Both the position numbers and the translations under genes were made by a program. A stretch of 30,189 bases of DNA, taken from positions 1-30,189 of the forward strand of contig JAZNIK010000062.1 of the NCBI GenBank assembly GCA_045577495.1, given 5' to 3'. Below, piece by piece: positions 9,149 to 15,979 of the stretch. How positions within the stretch are numbered: position 1 is the stretch's first letter; the number at the start of each line of letters is the position of its first letter. Source of the stretch: UMGS1279 sp045577495. Lineage in GTDB: Bacteria; Bacillota; Clostridia; Oscillospirales; Acutalibacteraceae. The notes beneath the pieces are model-generated. The model was not told the origin of the DNA. It worked only from the letters and a program-made list of their open reading frames with translations, and did not search any database.

Positions 9149-9604
9149 CTATTTTGTACCTAAAAGTTTGCTAAGTTCACTCATAAATGTGCCAATATCT
9201 TTAAACTGACGATACACAGAGGCAAAACGAACGTATGCAACCTCATCTACATCCTTTAGTTTATCCATAACAAGTTCGCCGATTTTATCGCTTGATACCT
9301 CTCGGTCAAGGGAATTTTGAAGCACTGCCTCAATCTCATCAATAATATCCTCTAACTTTTCAAGAGAAACAGGACGCTTTTCGCAAGCACGAAGCAAACC
9401 GTTAAGCAATTTATCGCGATTAAATACCTCGCGCGATTTATCCTTTTTGATTACTATGATTGGCAAACTCTCAATAATCTCATATGTGGTAAAGCGCTTT
9501 TGACACTGCAAGCACTCACGTCTGCGACGAATTCGCTCACCCTCATCTGTGGGACGAGAATCAATAACCTTGCTTTCTTCGTAGGAACAATAAGGACATT
9601 TCAT
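9149..9604 (-). CDS. nrdR: Transcriptional repressor NrdR
   Basis: A 151-residue repressor of ribonucleotide reductase genes that senses ATP/dATP and binds NrdR boxes. The N-terminal zinc ribbon has Cys3, Cys6, Cys31 and Cys34 (MKCPYC and ECLQCQKRFTTYE, nearly invariant in the family). An ATP-cone follows (about 46-136), with the VIKKDKSREVFNRDKL start typical of that domain. Length is exactly that of the family. Its expected target lies in this same window: nrdD at 15980-18361 has two NrdR boxes upstream. The gene is transcribed from its own likely promoter (9638-9666) rather than with nagB. Confidence 0.97.
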   Translation of the reverse strand: MKCPYCSYEESKVIDSRPTDEGERIRRRRECLQCQKRFTTYEIIESLPIIVIKKDKSREVFNRDKLLNGLLRACEKRPVSLEKLEDIIDEIEAVLQNSLDREVSSDKIGELVMDKLKDVDEVAYVRFASVYRQFKDIGTFMSELSKLLGTK

Positions 9605-9637
9605 ACCGTAGTACCGCCTTTTGTGAATTTTTTATAC

Positions 9638-9666
9638 AGTATAGCACATATTGTAGAAAATTGCAA
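9638..9666 (-). promoter_or_regulatory. Likely nrdR promoter
   Basis: On the minus strand, TTGCAA (9661-9666) and TATACT (9638-9643) are separated by 17 bases, with the start codon about 33 bases below the -10. A partial NrdR-like half site (ACAATAT) lies in the spacer but the other half is poor. Confidence 0.55.
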
Positions 9667-9675
9667 GTATTTGCG

Positions 9676-10386
9676 TTAATTTTCGCTATAAATTACTGTA
9701 ATATCAGGGTGAAGTTGCAAGATAGATGCAGGTACCTCAGGTGTGATTGGGCCAAAAAACGCCTTTTCCAATATTTCTTTTTTGTTTGCGCCATTTGCAA
9801 CAAGCAAAACCTTTTTAGCCTTCATTATGGCTCCCATACCCATTGTAACTGCCTTGGTAGGTACGTCACTTTCTTTTTCAAAAAAGCGTGAATTGGCTTT
9901 GATGGTGGATTCGTGAAGCTCAACAACATGAGTGTCTTTAATGAAAACATCATCCGGCTCATTAAAACCGATGTGACCATCAAGACCGATACCTAAAAGT
10001 TGTAGGTCAATACCGCCTAACTCTTCTATTTTAGCATCGTATGCCTCACACTCTGCACTTAAATCCTCTGCCTTACCATTAGGAACAAAGGTATTTGCCT
10101 TATCAATATTGATATGGTTAAAAAGATTGTCGTTCATAAAATAGCGGTAGCTTTGGTCATTGGTGCCATCTAAACCAACATACTCATCAAGGTTAACCGA
10201 TGTAACATTGGAGAAATCAAGGTCACCTTTTTTGCACCACAAGGCAAGCTGCTTGTATGTACCAACAGGCGAAGAACCTGTTGCAAGACCAAGCACACAA
10301 TCAGGCTTTGTTATGACCTGTGCCGAAATAATGTTTGCAGCATCACGGCTTAGTTTTTCATAAGAATCAACTGTTATAAAACGCAT
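9676..10386 (-). CDS. nagB: Glucosamine-6-phosphate deaminase
   Basis: A 236-residue cytosolic enzyme converting glucosamine 6-phosphate to fructose 6-phosphate and ammonia, which feeds amino sugars into glycolysis. Family signatures are visible: LATGSSPVGTY (phosphate loop, residue 34 onward), VNLDEYVGL (catalytic Asp region), and GLDGHIGFNEP with the ring-opening His. The length matches short Firmicute NagB forms of about 240 residues. AAAGGGG precedes the ATG. No nagA or sugar transporter is adjacent. The amino sugars may come from host mucin or wall recycling, but nothing in the sequence decides this. Confidence 0.96.
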   Translation of the reverse strand: MRFITVDSYEKLSRDAANIISAQVITKPDCVLGLATGSSPVGTYKQLALWCKKGDLDFSNVTSVNLDEYVGLDGTNDQSYRYFMNDNLFNHINIDKANTFVPNGKAEDLSAECEAYDAKIEELGGIDLQLLGIGLDGHIGFNEPDDVFIKDTHVVELHESTIKANSRFFEKESDVPTKAVTMGMGAIMKAKKVLLVANGANKKEILEKAFFGPITPEVPASILQLHPDITVIYSEN

Positions 10387-10419
10387 AATATATATTCCCC
10401 TTTACTTTTTATTGTAATT

Positions 10420-10448
10420 ATAATATCATATTTTACTTGTTTTTACAA
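10420..10448 (-). promoter_or_regulatory. Likely nagB promoter
   Basis: Minus-strand TTGTAA (10443-10448), 17-base spacer, TATTAT (10420-10425). A TATAAT overlaps at 10417-10422 but would need a 20-base spacer. A short CTTGT/ACAAG palindrome overlaps the -35. Confidence 0.5.
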
Positions 10449-10479
10449 GATTTTTGCCTAATATTTTTAAAATATTTTA

Positions 10480-12234
10480 TTATTCTGCAGAATACAATTT
10501 ATATAGTTCGCTATATATTCCGCCCTTTTGAATAAGCTCTTGGTGGGTGCCCGATTCCTCAATTCCGTTTTCGGTAAGCACCAAGATTCTATCTGCATTT
10601 TTGATTGTGGTTAATCTATGGGCTATTGTAAATGTGGTTCGACCCTTACTTAGTCGCTCTAACGACTCTTGAACCAACCGCTCGCTTTCATTATCAAGGG
10701 CACTAGTTGCCTCATCCAAAATAAGTATAGGTGGGTTTTTTAAAAATGCCCTTGCAATAGAAATACGTTGCTTTTGACCGCCCGAAAGCATTATTCCGCG
10801 TTCGCCTACATATGAATCATATTTATCCTTAAGCTCATTTATGAATACATCTGCACCTGCTAATTTTGCTGCTAAGGCTATTTCCTCATCTGTTGCATCC
10901 TCTTTACCGTATGCAATATTCTCCTTTATGGTGCCCGAAAACAAGTATACATCCTGCGCCACCATACCGATTTGTTCTCTAAGTGAGCGAAGTGTAACAG
11001 ATTTTATATCTATTCCATCGATTAAAATTTCTCCATCGGTTGCGTCATAAAACCTTGGTATTAAGGAGCAAAGTGTTGTTTTTCCGCCACCCGATGGGCC
11101 AACAAGGGCAATGCTCTCTCCAGGCTTTACCTTTAAATTGAGTTTAGAAATAACATCCTTATTACCCTCTTTATATCTGAACGAAACATCATTAAATAAA
11201 ACATCACCCTTAACCTTATCCATAATCTTTGCATTTTTGCTATCGGTAATATCGGGCTCGGTATCTAAAATCTCGCTAAATCGCTCTATACCGGTAAGGC
11301 CACGCTGAAACTGTTCCGAAAACTCAACTATTCTTCTAACAGAGGTCATAAGGGTTGAAACAAACATTAAGTATGCAACATAATCCCCAGCCGCAATACT
11401 GCCATTACGCAAAAACAATGCACCGACTGCGGCAACAAGTATATACATAATTCCATCAAACAAGCGGGTACAGGAGTGAAATGCACCCATAATTTTATAA
11501 ACACGCTCTTTAACCTGTAAAAAACGTTCGTTTCCTTTATCAAACTTTGCTTGTTCATATTCCTCCATAGCAAAGGATTTTACAACCCTTATACCAAGAA
11601 GACTATCCTCTACCTGCGAATTGAGTTCACCAATTTGCTTTCTTGATTCGCGAAATCCCGCCTTCATTTTGCGCTGGAACATTGCAAGAACAACCACCAT
11701 AATAGGCACAACTGCAAACATTATCAAGGTAAGTGGCACATTGATGGTGCAAAGAATCACAAAGGCTGAAATAATTTTTATACCTGCTATAAAAAACTCC
11801 TCAGGACAATGGTGCGAAAACTCGGTAATATCAAAAAGGTCGTTAGTAATGCGGGACATTAAGGTGCCAATCTTTGCAGTATCATAATATGTAAAGGAAA
11901 GTTTTTGCAAATGATAGAAAAAATCGTGACGCATATCCGACTCGATTTTAGCACCCATTATATGACCAACCGAAGCCATATAATAGTTTGCTGCAGTATC
12001 AATCACACGCAAAACGATATAAAATGCCGCTGCGCGAATAATAAAGCCTATCGTAAGTGCCGCAACATTATTTGTTGCAAGGTCGGTAATACTTCTAACA
12101 ATCATAGGCAGCACTAACTCACAAAGGGTTGTTAGTGCCGCACAAAACAAATCTAATGCCAAAACACCTTTATATTTTTTATAATAAGGCAAAAACCTTT
12201 TAATAAGGCTTTTACTGCTTTTTTTAGTTTTCAT
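10480..12234 (-). CDS. ABC exporter half-transporter (MsbA/LmrA type)
   Basis: A 584-residue fused membrane and ATPase half-transporter that should work as a dimer. Residues 1 to about 330 hold six membrane helices of the type I exporter fold, including the conserved YYDTAKIGTLMSRITNDL segment. The nucleotide-binding domain has Walker A GPSGGGKTT at 379-387, the Q-loop MVAQDVYLF, the signature LSGGQKQR, Walker B ILILDEATSALD and the H-loop AHRL. It starts one base after the acyltransferase stop, so the two are one operon. Substrate cannot be read from sequence; the neighbour suggests a lipid or lipid-like cargo, while the family also contains multidrug pumps. Confidence 0.93.
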   Translation of the reverse strand: MKTKKSSKSLIKRFLPYYKKYKGVLALDLFCAALTTLCELVLPMIVRSITDLATNNVAALTIGFIIRAAAFYIVLRVIDTAANYYMASVGHIMGAKIESDMRHDFFYHLQKLSFTYYDTAKIGTLMSRITNDLFDITEFSHHCPEEFFIAGIKIISAFVILCTINVPLTLIMFAVVPIMVVVLAMFQRKMKAGFRESRKQIGELNSQVEDSLLGIRVVKSFAMEEYEQAKFDKGNERFLQVKERVYKIMGAFHSCTRLFDGIMYILVAAVGALFLRNGSIAAGDYVAYLMFVSTLMTSVRRIVEFSEQFQRGLTGIERFSEILDTEPDITDSKNAKIMDKVKGDVLFNDVSFRYKEGNKDVISKLNLKVKPGESIALVGPSGGGKTTLCSLIPRFYDATDGEILIDGIDIKSVTLRSLREQIGMVAQDVYLFSGTIKENIAYGKEDATDEEIALAAKLAGADVFINELKDKYDSYVGERGIMLSGGQKQRISIARAFLKNPPILILDEATSALDNESERLVQESLERLSKGRTTFTIAHRLTTIKNADRILVLTENGIEESGTHQELIQKGGIYSELYKLYSAE

Positions 12235-12235
12235 T

Positions 12236-13510
12236 TTAAACTCCCTTTTTTACTAAGGCTTTTTCCTTTTGCGTTTGATAAATTATTTCGGTAGCAAAGG
12301 CAAGTTTTGTGACAACATTTTGTTTTGTAGGATAACAATAAAAGGAATCGTTTTCGGTTGAAATATCCAAGCAGTCCTCTGGTCTTAAATAGCAATAATC
12401 ATACTCAATATGCAAACTGTTTGTTTCGATTGGTTTGCGGTTAATATAATATTCCTTGCCGTTATATTTCCCCTTTAAAATAAAGCCGTTTTCGGCATCG
12501 TGCGATAGGGTTGCACCGCCTAACCTTTCAAACCTCCAACAACGAGGCATTGAATATACCTCTACCTCATCCTCAAAATGATATTCTCCATTTTGAATTT
12601 GTTTTTTAACCTGTTCGCGCTCCCACAAAAACCAATCGGGAACGAACTGAAACTCGGTATCTCCGCTAAGCGCGGTAAGTGTACCATCTTCATTAAGATT
12701 CCAACGCTTTCCACACTCATTACAATAGATTTCGGTGCCCTTTGATGCCATTTTGCTTTCTGCCATACAGTGCGGACACTGATAAAGAATTTTGTGCATG
12801 CCCTCTGCTCTAAATTCCTCGGTAATTAGTATGCCGTTTTCTCTTTGATAGCGGTAATCGTCATAATCAAGCGCGTTTTTTACCACCTCGTTTATCTGCT
12901 CTACCGACATTTCTTTAATTTGCTCGGGGGTTAAAATCTTGGTCATAGTGGTATGTAGCGGAACTTTTCTTTTATTTCTAAAATTCCAAAAAGGAGAATG
13001 AAGATAATTTCCATGATGCACCACCGCAACAACAGGCACCTTATTCATCTTTATAAGCTTTCCAAGTGATTCGGGCATATATGACGTAATCCCACAAGGC
13101 GAATATCTTGCCTCGGGATACATAGAAAGTATATCACCCTTTTTAAGTACGTGACGAATAGACTTTACCAGATGCAAATCCATTGTAAACTTCCTTGTGC
13201 ATATTGCACCGATGAGTTCCATAAGCCAAGGGCGACGGTAATAACCATCTATACTAACCACATTATTAACTCTGTAAGGGAGTGTGCCCATTGCAGCGAG
13301 TTCAAAATCCACAAAATACATATGATTGCTAAGCATCATATAGGGTGGCTTTAGCCCCTCCATATTTATTTTTTCTACCCTATATTTTTTGCCTATAAGC
13401 ATAATTTTTGAAAGTAACCATATTAAATAGGTTATAAAAAGGGGTTGCCTTATGGGATATTTTGCAGTATTATACCTTTTTTTATTTTTATAATTGACAT
13501 CTATATTCAT
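12236..13510 (-). CDS. PlsC-like acyltransferase with C-terminal zinc ribbon and extra domain
   Basis: A 424-residue protein whose first 220 residues match the phospholipid/glycerol acyltransferase fold: HX4D as H63-M-Y-F-V-D68, and MYPEARYSP in place of the usual EGTRS block. It probably transfers acyl groups to a lipid precursor at the membrane. A treble of CPHC and CNEC near 242-268 forms a zinc ribbon, followed by about 150 residues of beta-rich sequence I do not recognise. Ordinary PlsC enzymes are about 200-250 residues, so the C-terminal half is an addition. I use ATG 13510; an upstream extension to 13564 lacks a start signal, although AGGAG lies 14 bases before this ATG, which is rather far. 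It forms an operon with the ABC exporter. Confidence 0.82.
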   Translation of the reverse strand: MNIDVNYKNKKRYNTAKYPIRQPLFITYLIWLLSKIMLIGKKYRVEKINMEGLKPPYMMLSNHMYFVDFELAAMGTLPYRVNNVVSIDGYYRRPWLMELIGAICTRKFTMDLHLVKSIRHVLKKGDILSMYPEARYSPCGITSYMPESLGKLIKMNKVPVVAVVHHGNYLHSPFWNFRNKRKVPLHTTMTKILTPEQIKEMSVEQINEVVKNALDYDDYRYQRENGILITEEFRAEGMHKILYQCPHCMAESKMASKGTEIYCNECGKRWNLNEDGTLTALSGDTEFQFVPDWFLWEREQVKKQIQNGEYHFEDEVEVYSMPRCWRFERLGGATLSHDAENGFILKGKYNGKEYYINRKPIETNSLHIEYDYCYLRPEDCLDISTENDSFYCYPTKQNVVTKLAFATEIIYQTQKEKALVKKGV

Positions 13511-13535
13511 AATTTTTAAATCAACTCCTTTCAAA

Positions 13536-13564
13536 ATTTTAACTGATTTTGGTATAAAAATCAA
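13536..13564 (-). promoter_or_regulatory. Promoter of the acyltransferase-ABC exporter operon
   Basis: Minus strand: TTGATT (13559-13564), 17-base spacer, TAAAAT (13536-13541), about 25 bases above the chosen ATG. Confidence 0.6.
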
Positions 13565-13576
13565 TAGTCAAACCAT

Positions 13577-13604
13577 TTGATTTTTTATTTAAAAGTGATA
13601 TAAT
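13577..13604 (+). promoter_or_regulatory. Likely promoter of the alpha/beta hydrolase gene
   Basis: TTGATT (13577-13582), 16-base spacer, perfect TATAAT (13599-13604). The ATG is only 17 bases below the -10, so the leader would be about ten bases and barely include the AAAGGG ribosome site. Confidence 0.5.
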
Positions 13605-13620
13605 TAAAAGGGTGATAAAT

Positions 13621-14592
13621 ATGAAAACACTTATGTTTTGCTTAATAGGTTTGCTTTTTCTTGTTGTTTTGTTTTTTTGGATAGCATATCTTTGTTTTTA
13701 TGTAACCTTTTATGTGCCAAATAAAGCAAAAAAGCCTAAGACTGAATTTGACCTTCCCCCAGGCGATGAATACATACCTTTTTATGATACAATGATAATG
13801 TGGATGAAAGAGGTAAGAACCTTTGCGTATAAGGATTTTTACACAACCTCTTTTGATGGGCTAACGCTCCACGCAAGATATTATGAATTTAGGGCGGGTG
13901 CGCCCATTGAGATTATGTTTCACGGATATCGCGGTAGCGCCGACCGTGACCTATGCGGTGGGGTTCAACGCTGCTTTTCGATAGGTCGTAATGTTTTACT
14001 GGTTGACCAACGCGCCTCTAGTAAAAGCGAGGGTAATGTTATAAGCTTTGGTATTAAGGAAAGCCGAGATTGTCTTAAATGGATAGATAAGGTTACCGAG
14101 GTATTTGGAGAAGACCAAAAAATTATCCTTTGCGGTATTTCTATGGGAGCATCAACCGTTTTAATGGCGGCGGGTAATGAGTTGCCTAAAAATGTAATCG
14201 GACTTCTTGCCGACTGTGGTTTTACCTCTGCGGAGGAAATTATCAAAAAGGTTATAAAGCAATTAAAACTACCTTTAAAAATATCTTATTTTTTTGTTGA
14301 TATGGCGGCTAAAATTTATGGCAAATTTAATTTAAAAGATGCCTCTGCTATAAAGGCTTTGGAAAACTGCAAAACCCCCGTAATTTTTATGCACGGCGAA
14401 AAAGACGGTTTTGTTCCTTTTGAAATGAGCATCAAAAATTATACTGCCTGTGCATCGGTTAAAAGGCTTGTTAGTTTTCCTGATGCCGACCACGGAACCG
14501 CCTATCTGGTTGACCCCGAAAAATATCTAAACGAAATTGTTGATTTTTCAAAATATATGAATATTGAAACTGTACGAGTAGGCAAAGGCTAA
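13621..14592 (+). CDS. Membrane-anchored alpha/beta hydrolase
   Basis: A 323-residue serine hydrolase. Residues 1-35 form an uncleaved hydrophobic anchor, so the catalytic domain probably faces outside. The fold is marked by HGYRGSADRD (oxyanion region) and the nucleophile elbow GISMGAS with Ser174, with Asp262 (HGEKDGF) and His291 (DADHGT) completing the triad. It resembles the YqkD-like surface hydrolases of Firmicutes. Substrate is unknown; esters or acylated surface compounds are possible. I chose ATG 13621 over GTG 13612 because AAAGGGTG directly precedes it. Divergently transcribed from the acyltransferase operon. Confidence 0.88.
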   Translation: MKTLMFCLIGLLFLVVLFFWIAYLCFYVTFYVPNKAKKPKTEFDLPPGDEYIPFYDTMIMWMKEVRTFAYKDFYTTSFDGLTLHARYYEFRAGAPIEIMFHGYRGSADRDLCGGVQRCFSIGRNVLLVDQRASSKSEGNVISFGIKESRDCLKWIDKVTEVFGEDQKIILCGISMGASTVLMAAGNELPKNVIGLLADCGFTSAEEIIKKVIKQLKLPLKISYFFVDMAAKIYGKFNLKDASAIKALENCKTPVIFMHGEKDGFVPFEMSIKNYTACASVKRLVSFPDADHGTAYLVDPEKYLNEIVDFSKYMNIETVRVGKG

Positions 14593-14596
14593 TAAT

Positions 14597-14638
14597 AAAA
14601 ACACGAATCTGTGAAATTCATCACAAATTCGTGTTTTT
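14597..14638. terminator. Bidirectional terminator after the hydrolase gene
   Basis: An 18-base arm (14597-14614) pairs with 14621-14638 with a single mismatch and a six-base loop (AATTCA). A-run and T-run flank the stem, so it serves the convergent small gene as well. Confidence 0.92.
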
Positions 14639-14641
14639 GTT

Positions 14642-14875
14642 TTATGAATTTTCTTTAAGCCACTGCTCAGCCTTCTCAGCCGAAACGCGTTTAATATCCT
14701 CTTTTTTGTATGGAGATTTTTCTCCACCATTTACGTAAAGAAAATACTTGCCTTCCTCTGTTTTATATAACTTTTCCTCATATCCCTCAGGGTCGCCGAA
14801 GTAACTGTATGTGATATGAGAAATAAGCTGAGAATATTCAGTATCATATACTACTTTACATATAGTTTTTTTCAT
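14642..14875 (-). CDS. Small hypothetical protein, 77 aa
   Basis: A 77-residue soluble, charged protein, starting MKKTICKVVYDTEYSQLI and ending in a predicted amphipathic helix (KRVSAEKAEQWLKENS). The middle has a beta-like YKTEEGKYFLYVNGG segment. I do not recognise a named family, but real coding is supported by AAAGGAAG before ATG 14875, a near-consensus promoter upstream (14922-14950) and a terminator downstream. A longer start at 14914 has no ribosome site. Function unknown. Confidence 0.75.
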   Translation of the reverse strand: MKKTICKVVYDTEYSQLISHITYSYFGDPEGYEEKLYKTEEGKYFLYVNGGEKSPYKKEDIKRVSAEKAEQWLKENS

Positions 14876-14921
14876 ATTTAAAATTCTTCCTTTCCGTTGC
14901 TTTGTGGTTTTCACCTTTAAA

Positions 14922-14950
14922 ATAATATCATATCTTATACCTCAAATCAA
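14922..14950 (-). promoter_or_regulatory. Promoter of the 77-aa gene
   Basis: Minus strand: TTGATT (14945-14950), 17-base spacer, TATTAT (14922-14927). About 47 bases above the start codon. Confidence 0.65.
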
Positions 14951-15016
14951 CCAAAAAAGGTATATGGCATATTTTTAAAAGTTTTTTTGCTAATATATAG
15001 AATTTGTTTAAAAAAA

Positions 15017-15045
15017 AATACCCGAATGCCGAGCATTCGGGTATT
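15017..15045 (-). terminator. Terminator of the nrdD-trxB transcript
   Basis: A 13-bp perfect stem, AATACCCGAATGC with GCATTCGGGTATT, loop of three, followed on the minus strand by a run of eight T. It starts three bases after the trxB stop codon. Confidence 0.93.
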
Positions 15046-15047
15046 AA

Positions 15048-15965
15048 CTATTTTAAATCATCAACAAATCTACAAGCGGCAAGGGCGGCAACTGTGCCAT
15101 CTGCCGTAGCGGTTGTGATTTGTCTGATACGCTTTGTGCGACAATCACCTGCTGTAAATATGCCTTTAGGCGCATTTTCGGGCAAACAATCTTCGCCTGA
15201 TTTTATATAACCACAGTCGTCTAAAGCCAACACAGACTCAAAAGGTTTATTCTCGGGTTGTTGACCTATTGCAACAAAAATTCCATCTAATTCAAGAGTT
15301 TTGAATGTGCCATCATTAGCATCCTTTAACACGATGCCTGTTAATGCGGAATCACCCAACAGCTCATCAACCGTTACCGAAAGAATTATCTCAACATTAT
15401 CCTTTTTATCGAGCTCGGCTACAAGCCTTTCCTCGCCTGTTAAAAAGTCTAGGTTTTGTGCAACATATACCTTTTTACAAATGTCGCTAAGAAGCACAGC
15501 CTCTTGAAGCGCTGTGTTTCCTCCGCCGATAACTGCAACGGTTTTATCCTTATAAAAGGCTCCGTCACATACCGCACAATAAGAAACGCCCTCACCAATA
15601 AACTGATTTTCTTTTTCGATACCGAGTTGACGATGCTTTGAGCCCGCCGCAACTATAACGCTTTTGGCATTAAAATCACCATCATCAGTATGAACCGTAA
15701 AATTACCCGAATCACCCGAAACACCTGTAACGGTTGCAAGTTCAATCTCTGCCCCTTGCTCCATTACTTGTTCCATAAGCTTATCCGCGAACTCGTTACC
15801 ACTCATTTGAATAAAGCCCGGATAATTTTCCACCCTTGGAGAATATGTAATTTGACCGCCGAAGGTTTCCTTCTCTAATACAAGTACCGACTTTTCGGCA
15901 CGTCGGGCATAAAGGGCGGCAGTCAGTCCTGCCGGCCCTGCACCGATTACGATAATATCGTACAC
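15048..15965 (-). CDS. trxB: Thioredoxin reductase (NADPH, FAD)
   Basis: A 305-residue flavoenzyme that reduces thioredoxin-like proteins. The N-terminal FAD site GAGPAGLTAALYARRA, the redox pair C130-A-V-C133 (family motif CAxC), the pyridine nucleotide site GGGNTALQEA, and the late FAD motif GIFTAGDCR are all present, and the length is typical. The start is GTG with a G-rich segment (GGGGGC) nine bases upstream. It begins 14 bases after nrdD, whose C-terminus carries a redoxin domain, so the likely substrate is that fused redoxin. No separate thioredoxin gene is nearby. Confidence 0.95.
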   Translation of the reverse strand: MYDIIVIGAGPAGLTAALYARRAEKSVLVLEKETFGGQITYSPRVENYPGFIQMSGNEFADKLMEQVMEQGAEIELATVTGVSGDSGNFTVHTDDGDFNAKSVIVAAGSKHRQLGIEKENQFIGEGVSYCAVCDGAFYKDKTVAVIGGGNTALQEAVLLSDICKKVYVAQNLDFLTGEERLVAELDKKDNVEIILSVTVDELLGDSALTGIVLKDANDGTFKTLELDGIFVAIGQQPENKPFESVLALDDCGYIKSGEDCLPENAPKGIFTAGDCRTKRIRQITTATADGTVAALAACRFVDDLK

Positions 15966-15979
15966 TTATCGGCGCCCCC

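Noticed and set aside
9644..9660. NrdR box in the nrdR promoter (autoregulation)
   Set aside because: Only one half site (ACAATAT) is good; about 10 of 16 positions agree with the consensus, which is weak in AT-rich DNA.
10436..10475. Terminator after the ABC exporter gene
   Set aside because: Only A/T-rich or five-bp stems are present without a proper minus-strand T-run, so no terminator is called.
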